A stretch of DNA of 64,000 nt from Psychrobacter faecalis (GTDB lineage: Bacteria; Pseudomonadota; Gammaproteobacteria; Pseudomonadales; Moraxellaceae), in the NCBI RefSeq assembly GCF_016107575.1, contig NZ_JABAST010000005.1:1-64000 (forward strand). The letters are read 5' to 3'. Under the pieces are notes generated by a model, which worked only from the letters and a program-made list of their open reading frames with translations, was not told the DNA's origin and made no database searches. This document shows positions 48,160 through 60,600 of the stretch, piece by piece; the first letter of the stretch is position 1; each line of letters starts with the position of its first letter. Position numbers and translations under genes: made by a program.

Positions 48160-49296
48160 TTAAATTTTATAATCATGTACCGCATCGATAAAGACTTTGG
48201 CATTATCAGGATTGACCCACTGGGTAATACCGTGACCTAAGTTTGCCACATAGCCGGTTTTTTCGCCACTGGCGTAAGCGCTATCGAGCATCGCGTTGAC
48301 TTCAGCACGGATAGTTGCAGGCGAGCCGTACAAGGTTGCGGGGTCTAAATTACCCTGAATGGCTTTGCTACTTTGTAGTTTTTTATGTTGCTTGGTCAAT
48401 TGGCGCTGACTTTCTGTCAATACTTGACGGGCGCGATCAATAGGCATTGTCCAGTCTAAACCTAGCGCATCGGCCTCACTATCCGCTTGCACATCGAGCC
48501 ACAATCCACCGCCTTTGGTAAATAGTACGACTGGGATTTCTGGATGACGTACCTTTAGCTCAGCGACAATACGCTTATTATAGGCATGCGAGAAATTCAC
48601 AAACTGACGATGACCAAGCGCCCCGCCCCAGCTATCAAATATCTGCAAAATTTGTGCGCCAGCAACCACTTGCGCATCCAAATAATCAATCACTGACGTT
48701 GCCAATTTATCTAATAATTGATGTAAAAACTCCGGATTGCTATATAAGAAACCCTTGGTATAGCGATAATCTTTTGAGCTGCCGCCTTCAATCATATAAG
48801 TCGCTAGCGTCCAAGGGCTACCCGAAAAGCCGAATAACGGCACTTGTCCGTTTAGTGCTTTACGAATGCTCGTCACCGCGCGCATGACATAATCAAGCGA
48901 GTCATTCATATCGAGTACCGGCAATCTGTCTAAATCCGCTTGCGTACGAATCGGATGCTTAAACTTCGGACCCTCGCCCGTTTCAAAATACAGTCCTAGC
49001 CCCATGGCATCAGGAATGGTCAAAATATCACTAAATAAAATTGCGGCGTCCAAGTCATAACGGCGCAGCGGCTGCAAAGTGACTTCGGTCGCACGCGCCG
49101 TATCTTTACATAGGCTCATAAAATCACCGGCTTCGGCACGGGTGGCTTTATATTCTGGTAAATAACGGCCGGCTTGGCGCATCATCCATACGGGCGTGGT
49201 ATCTATGGGCTCAAAGCGGAGTGCTCGTAGCAATCTATCGTTTTTTAAAGGCGCAAAGTTCTGCTCAAGCGCATGGTTACTGTCTGAAGCACTCAT
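48160..49296 (-). CDS. hemE: Uroporphyrinogen decarboxylase
   Basis: Haem pathway enzyme that converts uroporphyrinogen III to coproporphyrinogen III. 378 residues from ATG 49296; a TTG at 49302 would add two. [20 protein letters not shown] (the signature near residue 40), [19 protein letters not shown] and [19 protein letters not shown] are present. GGAGAG lies before the ATG. Confidence 0.96.
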   Translation of the reverse strand: MSASDSNHALEQNFAPLKNDRLLRALRFEPIDTTPVWMMRQAGRYLPEYKATRAEAGDFMSLCKDTARATEVTLQPLRRYDLDAAILFSDILTIPDAMGLGLYFETGEGPKFKHPIRTQADLDRLPVLDMNDSLDYVMRAVTSIRKALNGQVPLFGFSGSPWTLATYMIEGGSSKDYRYTKGFLYSNPEFLHQLLDKLATSVIDYLDAQVVAGAQILQIFDSWGGALGHRQFVNFSHAYNKRIVAELKVRHPEIPVVLFTKGGGLWLDVQADSEADALGLDWTMPIDRARQVLTESQRQLTKQHKKLQSSKAIQGNLDPATLYGSPATIRAEVNAMLDSAYASGEKTGYVANLGHGITQWVNPDNAKVFIDAVHDYKI

Positions 49297-49505
49297 GTAC
49301 AACTCTCCAAAACAGCCCTATATTCAATAAAATAAATAACAGGGCAAGATAAAATAAGTGAAAGAAAAGATTAATAAACGCTTATAACGCATAGATAGCG
49401 GCATTTAATCCTAAAAAGCTTCATAATGATTTGATATTAGCTTCTTTATATTAAATACCATTTACTATTAAGCTTTGAGAACACCTACCGATTAAAGGGG
49501 TATAA

Positions 49506-50678
49506 CTACACGGTTAACGCTAAATTGTCGCGATGTACCATGACCACACGCTCTTCCTTGTTACCAAGGATTCTATCAAACTGCTCTGTACGCTCGCGAG
49601 CCACGCGGCAAGCGTCACGCGATGAGAAGTTCACTTGACCAACAGCGATACGCTCGCCCGTGTCTTGATTGACAATCTCTACCACATCACCTTCATCAAA
49701 ATCACCGCGAACCTCGACGACGCCAACTGGCAATAAGCTCTTGTGATGTTCGACAACCGCTTTTGCAGCCCCAGCGTCTACAATGAGCGTGCCTGACATG
49801 CGCAAATGCGCCGCTAGCCACTGTTTACGAGCAATGATTTTATCGGCATCATTAGTAGTCAATAACGTACCGACCGCTTCGCCAGAAACCACACGCGTAA
49901 TCACATCGTCGATAGCGCCACTGACAATAACCGTTGGACAGCCGCCCATGGCAGCTAAGCGTCCAGCACGGATTTTAGTCAGCATACCACCGCGACCAAG
50001 TTTACCGCCATCGCCAGCGATATCAAATAAGTAATCGGCCATCGCGCGCTCTTGACGAATCATTTTGGCATTCGGATTGTTACGCGGATTATCAGTAAAA
50101 ACGCCTTCTTGATCGGTCAAAATAATGTATAAATCGGCATTGACCATCGCCGCCGCCATCGCGCCTAAGGTGTCATTATCGCCGAATTTAATCTCATCAA
50201 TGGTAATGGTATCGTTTTCATTGATTACGGGCAGCACACGCCATTCTAATAACTGCGTCAATGCTCCCGTGGTATTTAAATAGCGACTACGATTAGACAA
50301 ATCATCATGAGTTAATAATAGCTGCGAGCTTTGAATACCATGCTGAATCAATGCTGACCACCAGGTTTCAATCAAGCCCATCTGTCCGATGGACGCACAA
50401 GCTTGTAGCGCCGCCAGTTTCCTTGGGCGCTCGTCCAGATTCATCCGCACCACGCCTTCAGCAACCGCACCTGACGACACTAGCAATACTTCCACACCTT
50501 GCTTATGCAGTTTGGCAATCTGCTTTGCCCATTCGTAAATGGCAGTTCGATCAAGCCCTCGTCCATTATTGGTTAATAGCGATGAGCCAATCTTGACAAT
50601 AACGCGCCGAATATCAAAGTTGCGAGCTTGCTTAACAAACCTTGCTTCTTCTGTCGTGTTCTCTATGTCAACTGCCAT
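49506..50678 (-). CDS. proB: Glutamate 5-kinase
   Basis: First step of proline synthesis. 390 residues. Amino-acid kinase domain: VIVKIGSSLLTNNGRGLDR, VLLVSSGAVAEG, NENDTITIDEIKFGDND and GRGGMLTKIRAG. The C-terminal PUA domain (about 290-380) is present. AGGAG is six bases before the ATG. Proline-feedback binding should be normal, as no key part is missing. obg is 109 bases upstream. Confidence 0.96.
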   Translation of the reverse strand: MAVDIENTTEEARFVKQARNFDIRRVIVKIGSSLLTNNGRGLDRTAIYEWAKQIAKLHKQGVEVLLVSSGAVAEGVVRMNLDERPRKLAALQACASIGQMGLIETWWSALIQHGIQSSQLLLTHDDLSNRSRYLNTTGALTQLLEWRVLPVINENDTITIDEIKFGDNDTLGAMAAAMVNADLYIILTDQEGVFTDNPRNNPNAKMIRQERAMADYLFDIAGDGGKLGRGGMLTKIRAGRLAAMGGCPTVIVSGAIDDVITRVVSGEAVGTLLTTNDADKIIARKQWLAAHLRMSGTLIVDAGAAKAVVEHHKSLLPVGVVEVRGDFDEGDVVEIVNQDTGERIAVGQVNFSSRDACRVARERTEQFDRILGNKEERVVMVHRDNLALTV

Positions 50679-50787
50679 ATAAACTCCTGTTGCTAGGGTA
50701 AATGAATTACGTGAATAATATTAGAACTGTACGCACACCTATTTAAAAAACGAAACATTAACTTTTGCCAATTTAACCTTAGATATA

Positions 50788-52311
<1,524 letters not shown>

Positions 52312-53748
52312 TTACGCTGGAATTTGCGCATAGCTGATGCCAGCCATTTGCGTGGCCAAACGTAACACCTGCGTGCTATAGCCAACTTCGTTATCGTACC
52401 AAATATAAACTATAGCATGATTGTCTGTCAAAATCGTCGCTTGCGCATCGACGATACCGACATGCGTATCACCAACAAAATCAGTTGATACCGCTTCGGT
52501 AGAATCTGTATAAGCAATCTGAGTTTGCCACTGACTGCTATTAGACACTTTACGCATGAACTCATTTAACGCCTCGGCACTGGCTGGCGCCGTTTTAAGG
52601 TTTAAGTTCAAAATCGCTAAGCTGACGTTTGGCGTTGGTACACGAATCGCATTACCCGTCAATTTACCGCTAAGCTCTGGTAGGGCTTTACCGACCGCTT
52701 TTGCCGCGCCAGTACTGGTGATAACCATATTCAATACCGCGCTGCGGCCACGGCGATCAGCTTTATGATAATTATCAATTAAGTTTTGATCGTTGGTGAA
52801 CGAGTGAATAGTTTCTACGTGACCGTTTTCGATACCGTATTCATCATTTAAGACTTTGAGCGTTGGGGTAATCGCGTTGGTGGTACAGCTCGCTGCACTG
52901 ACGATAGTGTCATCGCCGACCGTATCGTTATTGACGCCATAAACGACGTTTTTAATATCACCACCAGCTGGTGCTGTTAATAATACTTTTTTCACACCAG
53001 TCGATTGTAAATGCTTGCCAAGACCGTCTTCATCTTTCCAAATACCAGTATTATCGATGACCAATGCATCGTTGATACCATAAGCCGTATAGTCAATCTC
53101 GCTTGGGTCTTTGGCATAAATAACTTGTACAAAGCGGCCATTGATGATCAAACCATTGTTTTCATCATCGACAACGACGCCACCAGCGAAGCTACCATGG
53201 ATTGAATCGCGCTCAAGCAATGAAGCGCGCTTAGCCAGATCGCCCGCTGCTGCTGGACGCACCACAATGGCTTTTAGCTGTAAGCCTTTAGCGCTTGACG
53301 CTTGTGACAATAAAAGACGCGTTAAGATACGACCAATACGGCCAAAACCATATAGCACCACGTCCGTTGCGCCATTGCTAGCTGCATTGTCATTGTTAAT
53401 AGACTCTAATACCGCTTGTAAATCACTGTCATTAGCAATCAATTGACCAACATCGATACGCGCCGCTTGGATGTCTTTATTCTCTGCAAGCGTTTTAACC
53501 ATCGTTAAAGTATCCGCGACAGCGATAGGTTTAGCACCTTTATCACGTAGCGCGACTTTTTGATGCAATGCCAGTATTTGACCCACAGAGGTTGTATCTA
53601 GCGTATCACCAAACAATGTCACTTGCACATCTTGCTCATTATAAAGCTTATTTAATAAGCCCATAAGCTCGATGGCTTGTTGCTCTTGTTGGTTATAATT
53701 GCTCAAATGGTCTTGATGTAATTGGCGTAAGGTATCAGCGTTGCTCAC
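52312..53748 (-). CDS. gap: Glyceraldehyde-3-phosphate dehydrogenase, long form
   Basis: 478 residues from GTG 53748, versus about 335 for the usual enzyme. The GAPDH core starts near residue 125 (VVLYGFGRIGRILTRLLL), with the catalytic Cys in VSAASCTTNAITPTLKVL near 285 and the family end YIWYDNEVGYSTQVLRL. The first 120 residues are an all-helical extension, known in GAPDH of acinetobacters and relatives but of unclear role. An ATG at 53757 overlaps AAGGA and would have zero Shine-Dalgarno spacing, so the GTG with nine-base spacing is preferred. Confidence 0.9.
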   Translation of the reverse strand: MSNADTLRQLHQDHLSNYNQQEQQAIELMGLLNKLYNEQDVQVTLFGDTLDTTSVGQILALHQKVALRDKGAKPIAVADTLTMVKTLAENKDIQAARIDVGQLIANDSDLQAVLESINNDNAASNGATDVVLYGFGRIGRILTRLLLSQASSAKGLQLKAIVVRPAAAGDLAKRASLLERDSIHGSFAGGVVVDDENNGLIINGRFVQVIYAKDPSEIDYTAYGINDALVIDNTGIWKDEDGLGKHLQSTGVKKVLLTAPAGGDIKNVVYGVNNDTVGDDTIVSAASCTTNAITPTLKVLNDEYGIENGHVETIHSFTNDQNLIDNYHKADRRGRSAVLNMVITSTGAAKAVGKALPELSGKLTGNAIRVPTPNVSLAILNLNLKTAPASAEALNEFMRKVSNSSQWQTQIAYTDSTEAVSTDFVGDTHVGIVDAQATILTDNHAIVYIWYDNEVGYSTQVLRLATQMAGISYAQIPA

Positions 53749-54135
53749 GAGAAACATCCTTATGGTCAGTAATTAGGTAGCAGAAAAGTAGGAAGAAATA
53801 TAAATAGATAGGTCATCATTGTTTAAATAACGATATTAAAACGGTCATGCTCGACTTTGGCGGTAGTGATTGGCAATAGTAACTATCACTAACTAGCGTC
53901 ACAGTCTTTATCGTCACCGTCTTTAGATAAGGTAGATTTTAGCCTAAAACGCCCTATTTTGCTAGTGATAACCGAATTTGACGTACTTATCGCGTTTTTT
54001 AGCGCTTTATAAGTTACTGCATAAAACTAAAGGCAGCTTGCATTGCTGCTCTATTGTCAATTATCGATAAATCAAACAAAAATATGATAATTATAAAATA
54101 CTTATATGGTTATGCCATGTATGGTTATGAAAAAC
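53749..54135. other. Gap between the lipocalin and gap genes
   Basis: About 390 bases, no gene. A 7-bp inverted repeat (TAGTGAT / ATCACTA) near 53865-53895 and a 15-bp duplication (53898-53927) are present. Confidence 0.5.
53898..53927. repeat. 15-bp imperfect duplication
   Basis: GTCACAGTCTTTATC (53898-53912) is followed by GTCACCGTCTTTAGA (53913-53927); 12 of 15 bases match. Confidence 0.65.
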
Positions 54136-55419
54136 TTAAGGAACCAACTTTACCGTCTGATTGGTCTGCGGGGTAAGTTTAAATTCTTTTAAATCGTAGC
54201 CCTGCTTTTGGGCAATTTGGCGATATTTTGCATAGGTCTCTTGGCTAACATTCGGCGAACGAGCCAGTAACCATAAATATTCTTTATCTGGCGTGCCAAC
54301 CAATGCCGTTTTGTAATCTGCGTCACGCGCCAGTACCCAATAATCGGCGCGGCCAACAGGCACCCAGCGAATCCATGACGGCAAAAAAGTAACCTTTAAT
54401 TTACTACCCGAAGCATCAGCGGGTTTAGCTAGACCTTCTGCGGTAATGGCTGAACCATCTTGCGCTTTGCATTGATTAATCACCTTAATGCCTGAACCGT
54501 CAGTTTTTTCAACATACGTCGCAGTCACATCACTGGCACAGTTGCGCTGAAAATACATCGGCAAGCGCCCTATCTCGTACCAAGTACCAGCGTATTTTTT
54601 GAGATCAACGCTATCAACTGTAGTTGGAACGCTAGCAGATTTATGGATAATTGCATTTGGCTTAATGGATAAGGTTTCTGTGCTGGTTTTATCCGTCGTT
54701 ACATTAGCGGTCACAGTAGCTTTAGCCGCGGTATTGACGGGCGGCGTCGCTGCATAGGCTGAGAACGCAGCCAATGGGATAATAATTGCTAGAGCAATAC
54801 CTGTATGCTTGATAAGTCCATTCATAAATATACGCTCTGGTATTGTTGGTAAACCCATATCTTCATTGCCGTCATCTGCATCGACAGCTTCAGCAGTAAT
54901 AGACTTATTGGATTTAGTATTGCCATTTAAGCTTTTCGCTGAGATGTCTACAGCAGCATCAATATTGATATCGGTAGTATTGATATCAGTAGTTTTTTGC
55001 ACTTTCTTATAAGCAGGCGCTTTTTTGTATCCACCGCCATCTTGAAAACTGCGGCTTTGCAAATCTTGAGTGCTTTTAAAACTTGTATTATAGTTATTTT
55101 GATCGTGATCGCTGCTATCAATCAATACAGACTTTGCGGCTTTAGGCGCGTTTTGTCCAATCTTTTTATAGACGAATTCATTATCTGTTGCTGGTGCCTT
55201 TAGGGCGACATCGTCTACTGGCATATCGTTCGCGCTATCATTGTGATAGTTAGCGTCATTGCTGGCATCACTCGATTGTGACGTATTATCTGTCTTGCGA
55301 TAACCTTTTTTTAAATAGTTTTTATCAAGATAATGCTGACTTGATTTAGTCTGCTGTGATTGAGAACCAGCTGCCTGCGAATCAGGCCATGCTGACTTAG
55401 GTAACTTATTGGTTTTCAT
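54136..55419 (-). CDS. Lipocalin (Blc-like) with a long N-terminal extension
   Basis: 427 residues. The C-terminal part (about 270-420) is a bacterial lipocalin that binds lipid-like ligands: YAGTWYEIGRLPMYFQRNC, WVLARDADY and YLWLLARSPNVSQETY. Right before it, Met 199 (codon at 54825) begins a classic signal peptide, MNGLIKHTGIALAIIIPLAA, with AYA-A cleavage. The first 198 residues are hydrophilic, Asn/Asp/Ser/Lys-rich, with repeated YKK pieces, and no known domain. Either the protein starts at 54825 (229 residues, exported) or the extension is real and the helix is an anchor. Neither start has a good Shine-Dalgarno; CTCCT rather than AGGAG precedes 55419. Confidence 0.7.
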   Translation of the reverse strand: MKTNKLPKSAWPDSQAAGSQSQQTKSSQHYLDKNYLKKGYRKTDNTSQSSDASNDANYHNDSANDMPVDDVALKAPATDNEFVYKKIGQNAPKAAKSVLIDSSDHDQNNYNTSFKSTQDLQSRSFQDGGGYKKAPAYKKVQKTTDINTTDINIDAAVDISAKSLNGNTKSNKSITAEAVDADDGNEDMGLPTIPERIFMNGLIKHTGIALAIIIPLAAFSAYAATPPVNTAAKATVTANVTTDKTSTETLSIKPNAIIHKSASVPTTVDSVDLKKYAGTWYEIGRLPMYFQRNCASDVTATYVEKTDGSGIKVINQCKAQDGSAITAEGLAKPADASGSKLKVTFLPSWIRWVPVGRADYWVLARDADYKTALVGTPDKEYLWLLARSPNVSQETYAKYRQIAQKQGYDLKEFKLTPQTNQTVKLVP

Positions 55420-55980
55420 AGGAGTACCATTTATTAATAGTGTTAGTTAAAATTTTTCATTTATCAAATTTTATAGCGATTAACTCAGTATAAATAATGC
55501 TCAACAATCACTTCAAATACAAAAGACAGATGAGTGAAAATTAAATACTGGATTACTTATGTTTACTATACCTTTCAGTGGCGCTGTGATGAATAAAATC
55601 ACGATAGATAAGAAGTGGTTGGATAGCAATTGGTTAAATAGCAAGTGATTGGATAAAAAGTTGCTAGATGAATCGCCCTTAACAAACTGATTTTGCGCCC
55701 TTTAGTAATTTGCAGGTTTATAGTAATGGCAAAGGGCTAAGCAAAACAGTGTAGCAATGTAGGAAAACGCAACGGTTTGTAAGTAATTCTGTATTTATGC
55801 CATACAAGCAATACATGGTTACCTTGTGTAAAAATAGATTTAAAATCAGTGGTTTGCCCCCATTAAACCTCACTCTTATATGGCCTTACATTTGCTTTCA
55901 GTTTTTGATTTACCTTTCATATTTTGGTTAATTATTGGCTGCGAATATACGCAAAAATAATATAAATACCATGTTAAAAA
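55420..55980. other. Gap between the Nudix and lipocalin genes
   Basis: About 560 AT-rich bases without a gene. It contains a 15-bp degenerate repeat (55600-55674) and an imperfect hairpin (TTTGCGCCCTTT / AAAGGGCTAAGCAAA) near 55690-55745. Confidence 0.55.
55600..55674. repeat. 15-bp degenerate tandem array
   Basis: About five units of 15 bases; the clearest are GTGGTTGGATAGCAA, TTGGTTAAATAGCAA and GTGATTGGATAAAAA (55615-55659). Confidence 0.65.
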
Positions 55981-57120
55981 TTACCGCAAAAATCGTCGGA
56001 TACCAGCAACAGCAATGCCGCCATACTGCTCTGCTTGAGCCCTCATTGCTGGCGATAAACCACCTAAGCCAATCACTGGTATATCGGCTAATTCTGCTAA
56101 TATCGACCACGCTTGCCAGCCAAGTGGCTCGACATCAGGATGGGTTTGGGTTGCTAAAACTGGTGATATAAAAATACCGATAACGGGTGGTAATTGTTGC
56201 TCTAAACGTCTATGCGCCAACTTATTAGCGGCAGCGACACTTTCGGCGTCGTGGCAGCTAATGATTAATGGATAGTTTAATAAATGGTTTGTAGATAGAA
56301 CGTCGTACGGTATATGGTTATTCTGATAAACAGCGTTATCAATATCGCTTAAGCCGCGTATAAGTTGTGTTTGGGTTAACTGCTTTGCGACGATTTGGTG
56401 GTTTATAGCTTGCTTATGTGCTTGGTCGCTTTCAAATTCAGCTGGTACAATCGCCTGTATATCTGCACGCAAGCGTAATAGCTGCGCTATATTATTATCT
56501 GCATCCATGGCTTTTGGACGGACATAAACCCAAGCATCATGCGCCAAATGCGCTGCATGAAATTGTAGCCAAGCTGCTGCTGGATCAGCCGCGTCGTTAA
56601 AGTGTGCCAATGGATAAGTAATTGCTATCTGTTGTGGTAAGCGCAACCATGCAAGAACGGTTTTATTAGCGGCTGGCAGTTGATAATCTCCTGCCATTAA
56701 CTTCGATTTATCTACCCAAGTTAATGCTTGACCCTCCAATCCCTGCTGGCAATGTTTATGCTGTTCATACTGCTGCGCACTTAGTGCTACCTTGTAAACC
56801 TGCAAACATACCTGCTTATCGCCATAATCATGATGCAGCCGACCGAGTTTCACTGCAGTATTATTTGCGATATCAATACCTATTTCTTCAGCGACTTCGC
56901 GTATCAGCGCTTGTTGAATGGTTTCATTAGTATCTATCTTGCCGCCTACAAACTCATAACGATTACCTTGATGCTGCGATGCATTTCTAAAACCGAGCAA
57001 ATACTGATGCTGATAATAAATGACCGCCACCGCAACATTGACGATTTTTAGCGGTTTATGGGCACTTGCCTCATTTTTAGCGAACAAATTTTCGCTTGAA
57101 TCCTCTACATGACTGCGCAT
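55981..57120 (-). CDS. Nudix hydrolase fused to a thiamine-phosphate-synthase-like domain
   Basis: 379 residues. The N-terminal MutT-like Nudix domain (about 25-155) has the box GGKIDTNETIQQALIREVAE followed by EIG, with G, E, RE and EE in register. The C-terminal half (about 175-379) resembles the TMP synthase/TenI barrel, with ADIPVIGLGGLSPAMRAQAE and GIAVAGIRRFL as the phosphate-binding end. Such fusions are common in gammaproteobacteria and are often annotated as MutT with a ThiE-like tail. The role is probably nucleotide-pool clean-up; the tail's function is unknown. AAGGG precedes the ATG. Confidence 0.85.
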   Translation of the reverse strand: MRSHVEDSSENLFAKNEASAHKPLKIVNVAVAVIYYQHQYLLGFRNASQHQGNRYEFVGGKIDTNETIQQALIREVAEEIGIDIANNTAVKLGRLHHDYGDKQVCLQVYKVALSAQQYEQHKHCQQGLEGQALTWVDKSKLMAGDYQLPAANKTVLAWLRLPQQIAITYPLAHFNDAADPAAAWLQFHAAHLAHDAWVYVRPKAMDADNNIAQLLRLRADIQAIVPAEFESDQAHKQAINHQIVAKQLTQTQLIRGLSDIDNAVYQNNHIPYDVLSTNHLLNYPLIISCHDAESVAAANKLAHRRLEQQLPPVIGIFISPVLATQTHPDVEPLGWQAWSILAELADIPVIGLGGLSPAMRAQAEQYGGIAVAGIRRFLR

Positions 57121-57223
57121 TCTATTGCCCTTTATAATGGTACGATTGTTTTGACTTATAGCGTTTGTAAATGCTGCTTTATATAAGTTTACATAATAAC
57201 TGTGATTTATTTTATCAAATAGC

Positions 57224-57262
57224 TTGCAAAAGCTTTCAATGTAAATGATAATTATTATCGTT
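57224..57262 (+). promoter_or_regulatory. Fur-box promoter of hemP
   Basis: -35 TTGCAA (57224-57229), 17-base spacer, -10 GATAAT (57247-57252). A Fur-box-like 19-mer AATGATAATTATTATCGTT (57244-57262) covers the -10. Its core TGATAATTATTATCG matches the 7-1-7 Fur consensus at 14 of 15 positions. Confidence 0.8.
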
Positions 57263-57320
57263 AATAACTTACTTTACCCCACTGCCTTATCTTTAATTAT
57301 TTTATCAAAAGGAATTTACT

Positions 57321-57485
57321 ATGAGCATGGTCATCTCTCGTTATTTAAACTGCCGCGAAAACCGCTTGCCTACGCTGCAATCACAGCACCTATTTGCGCT
57401 AACCAAAGAAGTGCGTATCGAGCACGAAGGCGAAGAATATCGCTTACGCTTAACGCGCAATAACCGCTTAATTTTGACCAAATAA
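57321..57485 (+). CDS. hemP: HemP-family hemin uptake protein
   Basis: A 54-residue protein. The sequence starts MSMVISRYLNC and ends with the HemP/HmuP signature: VRIEHEGEEYRLRLTRNNRL then ILTK. Relatives (pfam HemP) sit in haem-uptake operons, where HmuP can act as a regulator. AAGGA is seven bases before the ATG at 57321, and a Fur-type promoter lies just upstream, so iron repression is likely. It stands alone here: no haem receptor or transport gene follows, and a terminator closes it. Ordinary ORF cut-offs miss it. Confidence 0.87.
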   Translation: MSMVISRYLNCRENRLPTLQSQHLFALTKEVRIEHEGEEYRLRLTRNNRLILTK

Positions 57486-57504
57486 ATCAACTGCTCACCG
57501 CATA

Positions 57505-57534
57505 AAAAAACGCCTTTTGATAAAGGCGTTTTTT
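57505..57534. terminator. Bidirectional terminator between hemP and tamB
   Basis: AAAAAACGCCTTT and AAAGGCGTTTTTT form a perfect palindrome with a TGAT loop, serving both convergent genes. Confidence 0.92.
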
Positions 57535-57607
57535 ATTGCATTAAATGAACCACTAACAAGCGACTTAAAAATCGACAGTATAGTAAAGCTATTAAAAGCT
57601 TAAGTGC

Positions 57608-60600
57608 TTAGAACTGCCAACTATAAACCACATCGACCGCGTTTTCCGCCGCTGAAGTTGCTTCGACATAAATGCGGCGCGTTAGCTGATAACGGATAGA
57701 TAGGCTATTTTGTGCATTAAACACCCCGACTCCGTAGCGAATATACAAATCAGGGGTCACATAACCAGTAACGTTGACGTTGGTGTCATCACTACTGCCT
57801 GATGCATCAACGGTTAGGCTTTGGAAGCCAAACGCTTGACCTATCTGATTGGTCAGATTGCGCGTGCCACTCAGCCCAAAGCTTAGTCCCGCCGCCGCAA
57901 GGTTATTAGTCACCTGCGATTTAAAGCCTTGCTCACTGATTTGCGTCGCGCTCTTATTATTAATACGGCCCGTTATCAAGGCATTCATCGCTTGCTGCTG
58001 GGTTAAGCCAGCATTGTTAAAGACGATAATATTTGGATTTTCTGTATTGCCTTTAACGCGTACGCCGACGGTCTTACCGCTGATGGTTTTAACCGCCTCA
58101 ATGCTCAGATTTGGTTTCATCACGTCGCCATTAAAACGCACCTGACCGTAATTCAGCTCTAAGCTCTGACCAAAAATATTGACATTGGTACGGCGAGAAA
58201 CCTGCACGACGCCTTTGGCGCGCATAACGCCTGTGCCATTTTGGGTGACATTAATCGCCCCTGCTAACGGAATCACTGCACCAAAACCGCGGAAATTGAT
58301 GTCATCGCCCAAGTCAATACCGATGTCGGCATTGATTGACCAAGGTTTTGAAATCGCTAAAACCTCATCAATATTACCAATCAAACGGCGATCAAGCACT
58401 ACCGCATCTTCGGTTTGGGTAATGATATCTTCACTGGCTTCTGGTGGACGAATGGTCGCTGACGGCACACTGACCGCGCCAGTAATATTGACATAACGGT
58501 CACCCGGACGCACGATAATGTCGATATCAGGGTTAATCTCAGCCAACAATAATGGCGGCTGAGTCAATACCAAACGCTCGCCAATGATGCTGAGCTTAGC
58601 TTGCAGTTTTTGTTGCCAATTTACCGTACCAGTCAGCTTGCCCGTACCGGTACCACTATTAAAAGTGCCGTCGATATTCGCCTGCGTACCACGAATTTTG
58701 GCATCGACATTGACTTTTCTTAAGTTGATAGGTAAATCTAGCATCGCAATACGGCCATCTGCCAATTTCACATCGCCATAAAACTGCGGTTTATCGAGCG
58801 TCCCACCCAAACCACCTGCCATAGTAATATTGCCTTCGAGCACGCGCATACCGGGGAAGAAAGGCTTAAATACTGCTAAATTCAACTCATTGAGCACCAG
58901 CGCACCCGAGATAGGTTTCGGTGTTTTATAAGGGTCAACGATGACCTCAGCATAGCCACGCGCACCGCGACCAGTATTGATATCCGTGCGCAGTTTGATG
59001 CCTTCAGGGACCGACAAAGCAATGACCGACACACGCTTATAAGGCAAGGTAACCGGCTGACTATCGCCATCTTGCATTAAGCCGATTTTGCCGTTGTCAG
59101 AATACAGCGTGGTATTGATCGTCGGCGGACGACCACGTTGCCAACCGACGATGGCTTTACCATTAATTTTCGCTTGCCAATCGATATCTTTGGGTAAAAA
59201 GACCGAGAATAGTGAAGTATCCAAGTTTTGTACCGCTAAATTGACTTGACCTGCCGCTGGTGAAGCAATGAGATTCTCACGCAAACACAGCTTGCCCGTT
59301 TGGTCGGTCGCCTGCCAACAGTGGGCGGCAAGCTGCACTTTTAAGTCGGTAGAGTTATTGCCCTGCTTTTTGGGTAAATTGACAATCAACTGCGCAGGTT
59401 GTAGTTGGTTTAACGTCGCATATTTTGATTTGATACGTCCTTTACCAATCACCCCTGACCAACTGAGCTTATCGCGATTAAAACCACCCTTGAGCCGAGC
59501 GGCGATAGCAAGTTCATCATTTGCCACTTCAAGATTGACCACATGCGCCTGCTCAGTGCCATTAAAAGTCGCATTGACCTTTTTAAAGCTCTGACCTGCC
59601 GCATCCAAACCTTCGGCGCTAATAATAAGCTGGCTTGGGCTATTGGCCAAATTGACGAGCTTACCGCGGATACGTCCTTGACGCAAAATAAAGCCCGGTA
59701 GCGCTAGTCGCTCACCAACCAAGTCAATATAAATCGTGGGCAGCGCCTGTCCTGCCGGCTGCGACAAGGTTGCGCCGCCCGTCACTTTACCAGCAAGCTT
59801 ATCTGATAGCTGGTCAAGACTGGTGATATTAATCTTAGCTTGTAGCTGCTTTGCGTTACCATTGGCAGTAAGATAATTATCGCCCCAACGTAGCACCAAA
59901 TTATTGGCATTTAAGCTATCGATTAGCGCATTAACTTGCTGATACTGTGCCTGTGCATCCTGTGCTTGTAAGCGTTTAAAATAACTGCCCAAGTCTTTTG
60001 GTAGGCGCAGCTTCGCCACCAGACTACCTTTGGCACTGAGCGGCTGGCCTTTTAGCACGCCACTTAGGTTAACTTGTTTGATATTAACGATTTGCTGATT
60101 GTCACCCCAGCGCCCATCGGTATCAATAGTGCCAGTGATGGTACTTGGGATATCTTTAAAGAAATAACCCAAGTTAAAGCGATTCATCACCGCCTTAACA
60201 TTCCAAGCGATACCTTTACGCACATCGACCGTACCATTAGCATCGATACTACCTGCGGCGCCGACATGGCGGAAACGCTTGATACGAATCAGCTGTGCGT
60301 CACCACTGGCGTCAATGCTAAGTTTACCGGCTGGCAGTTGCTCAGCATCTAATACACCATCAAATTTCACCGCAAAGTTTTTCAGCTTACCCTTTGCGTT
60401 AGAATTAGTATTGGCTTGGTTCTTTGGCGGCGTTTGCCACACGCCGCTGGTTTTTAAATCACCAGTGATAATGGCGGCATTATTGGGTAAAAAATAGCCA
60501 AGGTTAAATTTGTCAAAGCGGCCATCGACCGTCCAGCCAATGTTTTGACGTAAGTCAATGACACCGTTCGCTTTTACTGCGCCGGCTTCACCGTTATAGT

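Noticed and set aside
57245..57463. 72-codon ORF overlapping hemP
   Set aside because: It starts inside the Fur box, has no ribosome site, and runs in another frame from the HemP reading, which has a clear family signature.
57849..58145. ORFs on the plus strand opposite tamB
   Set aside because: Antisense shadows of a long gene; no ribosome site or known domain.
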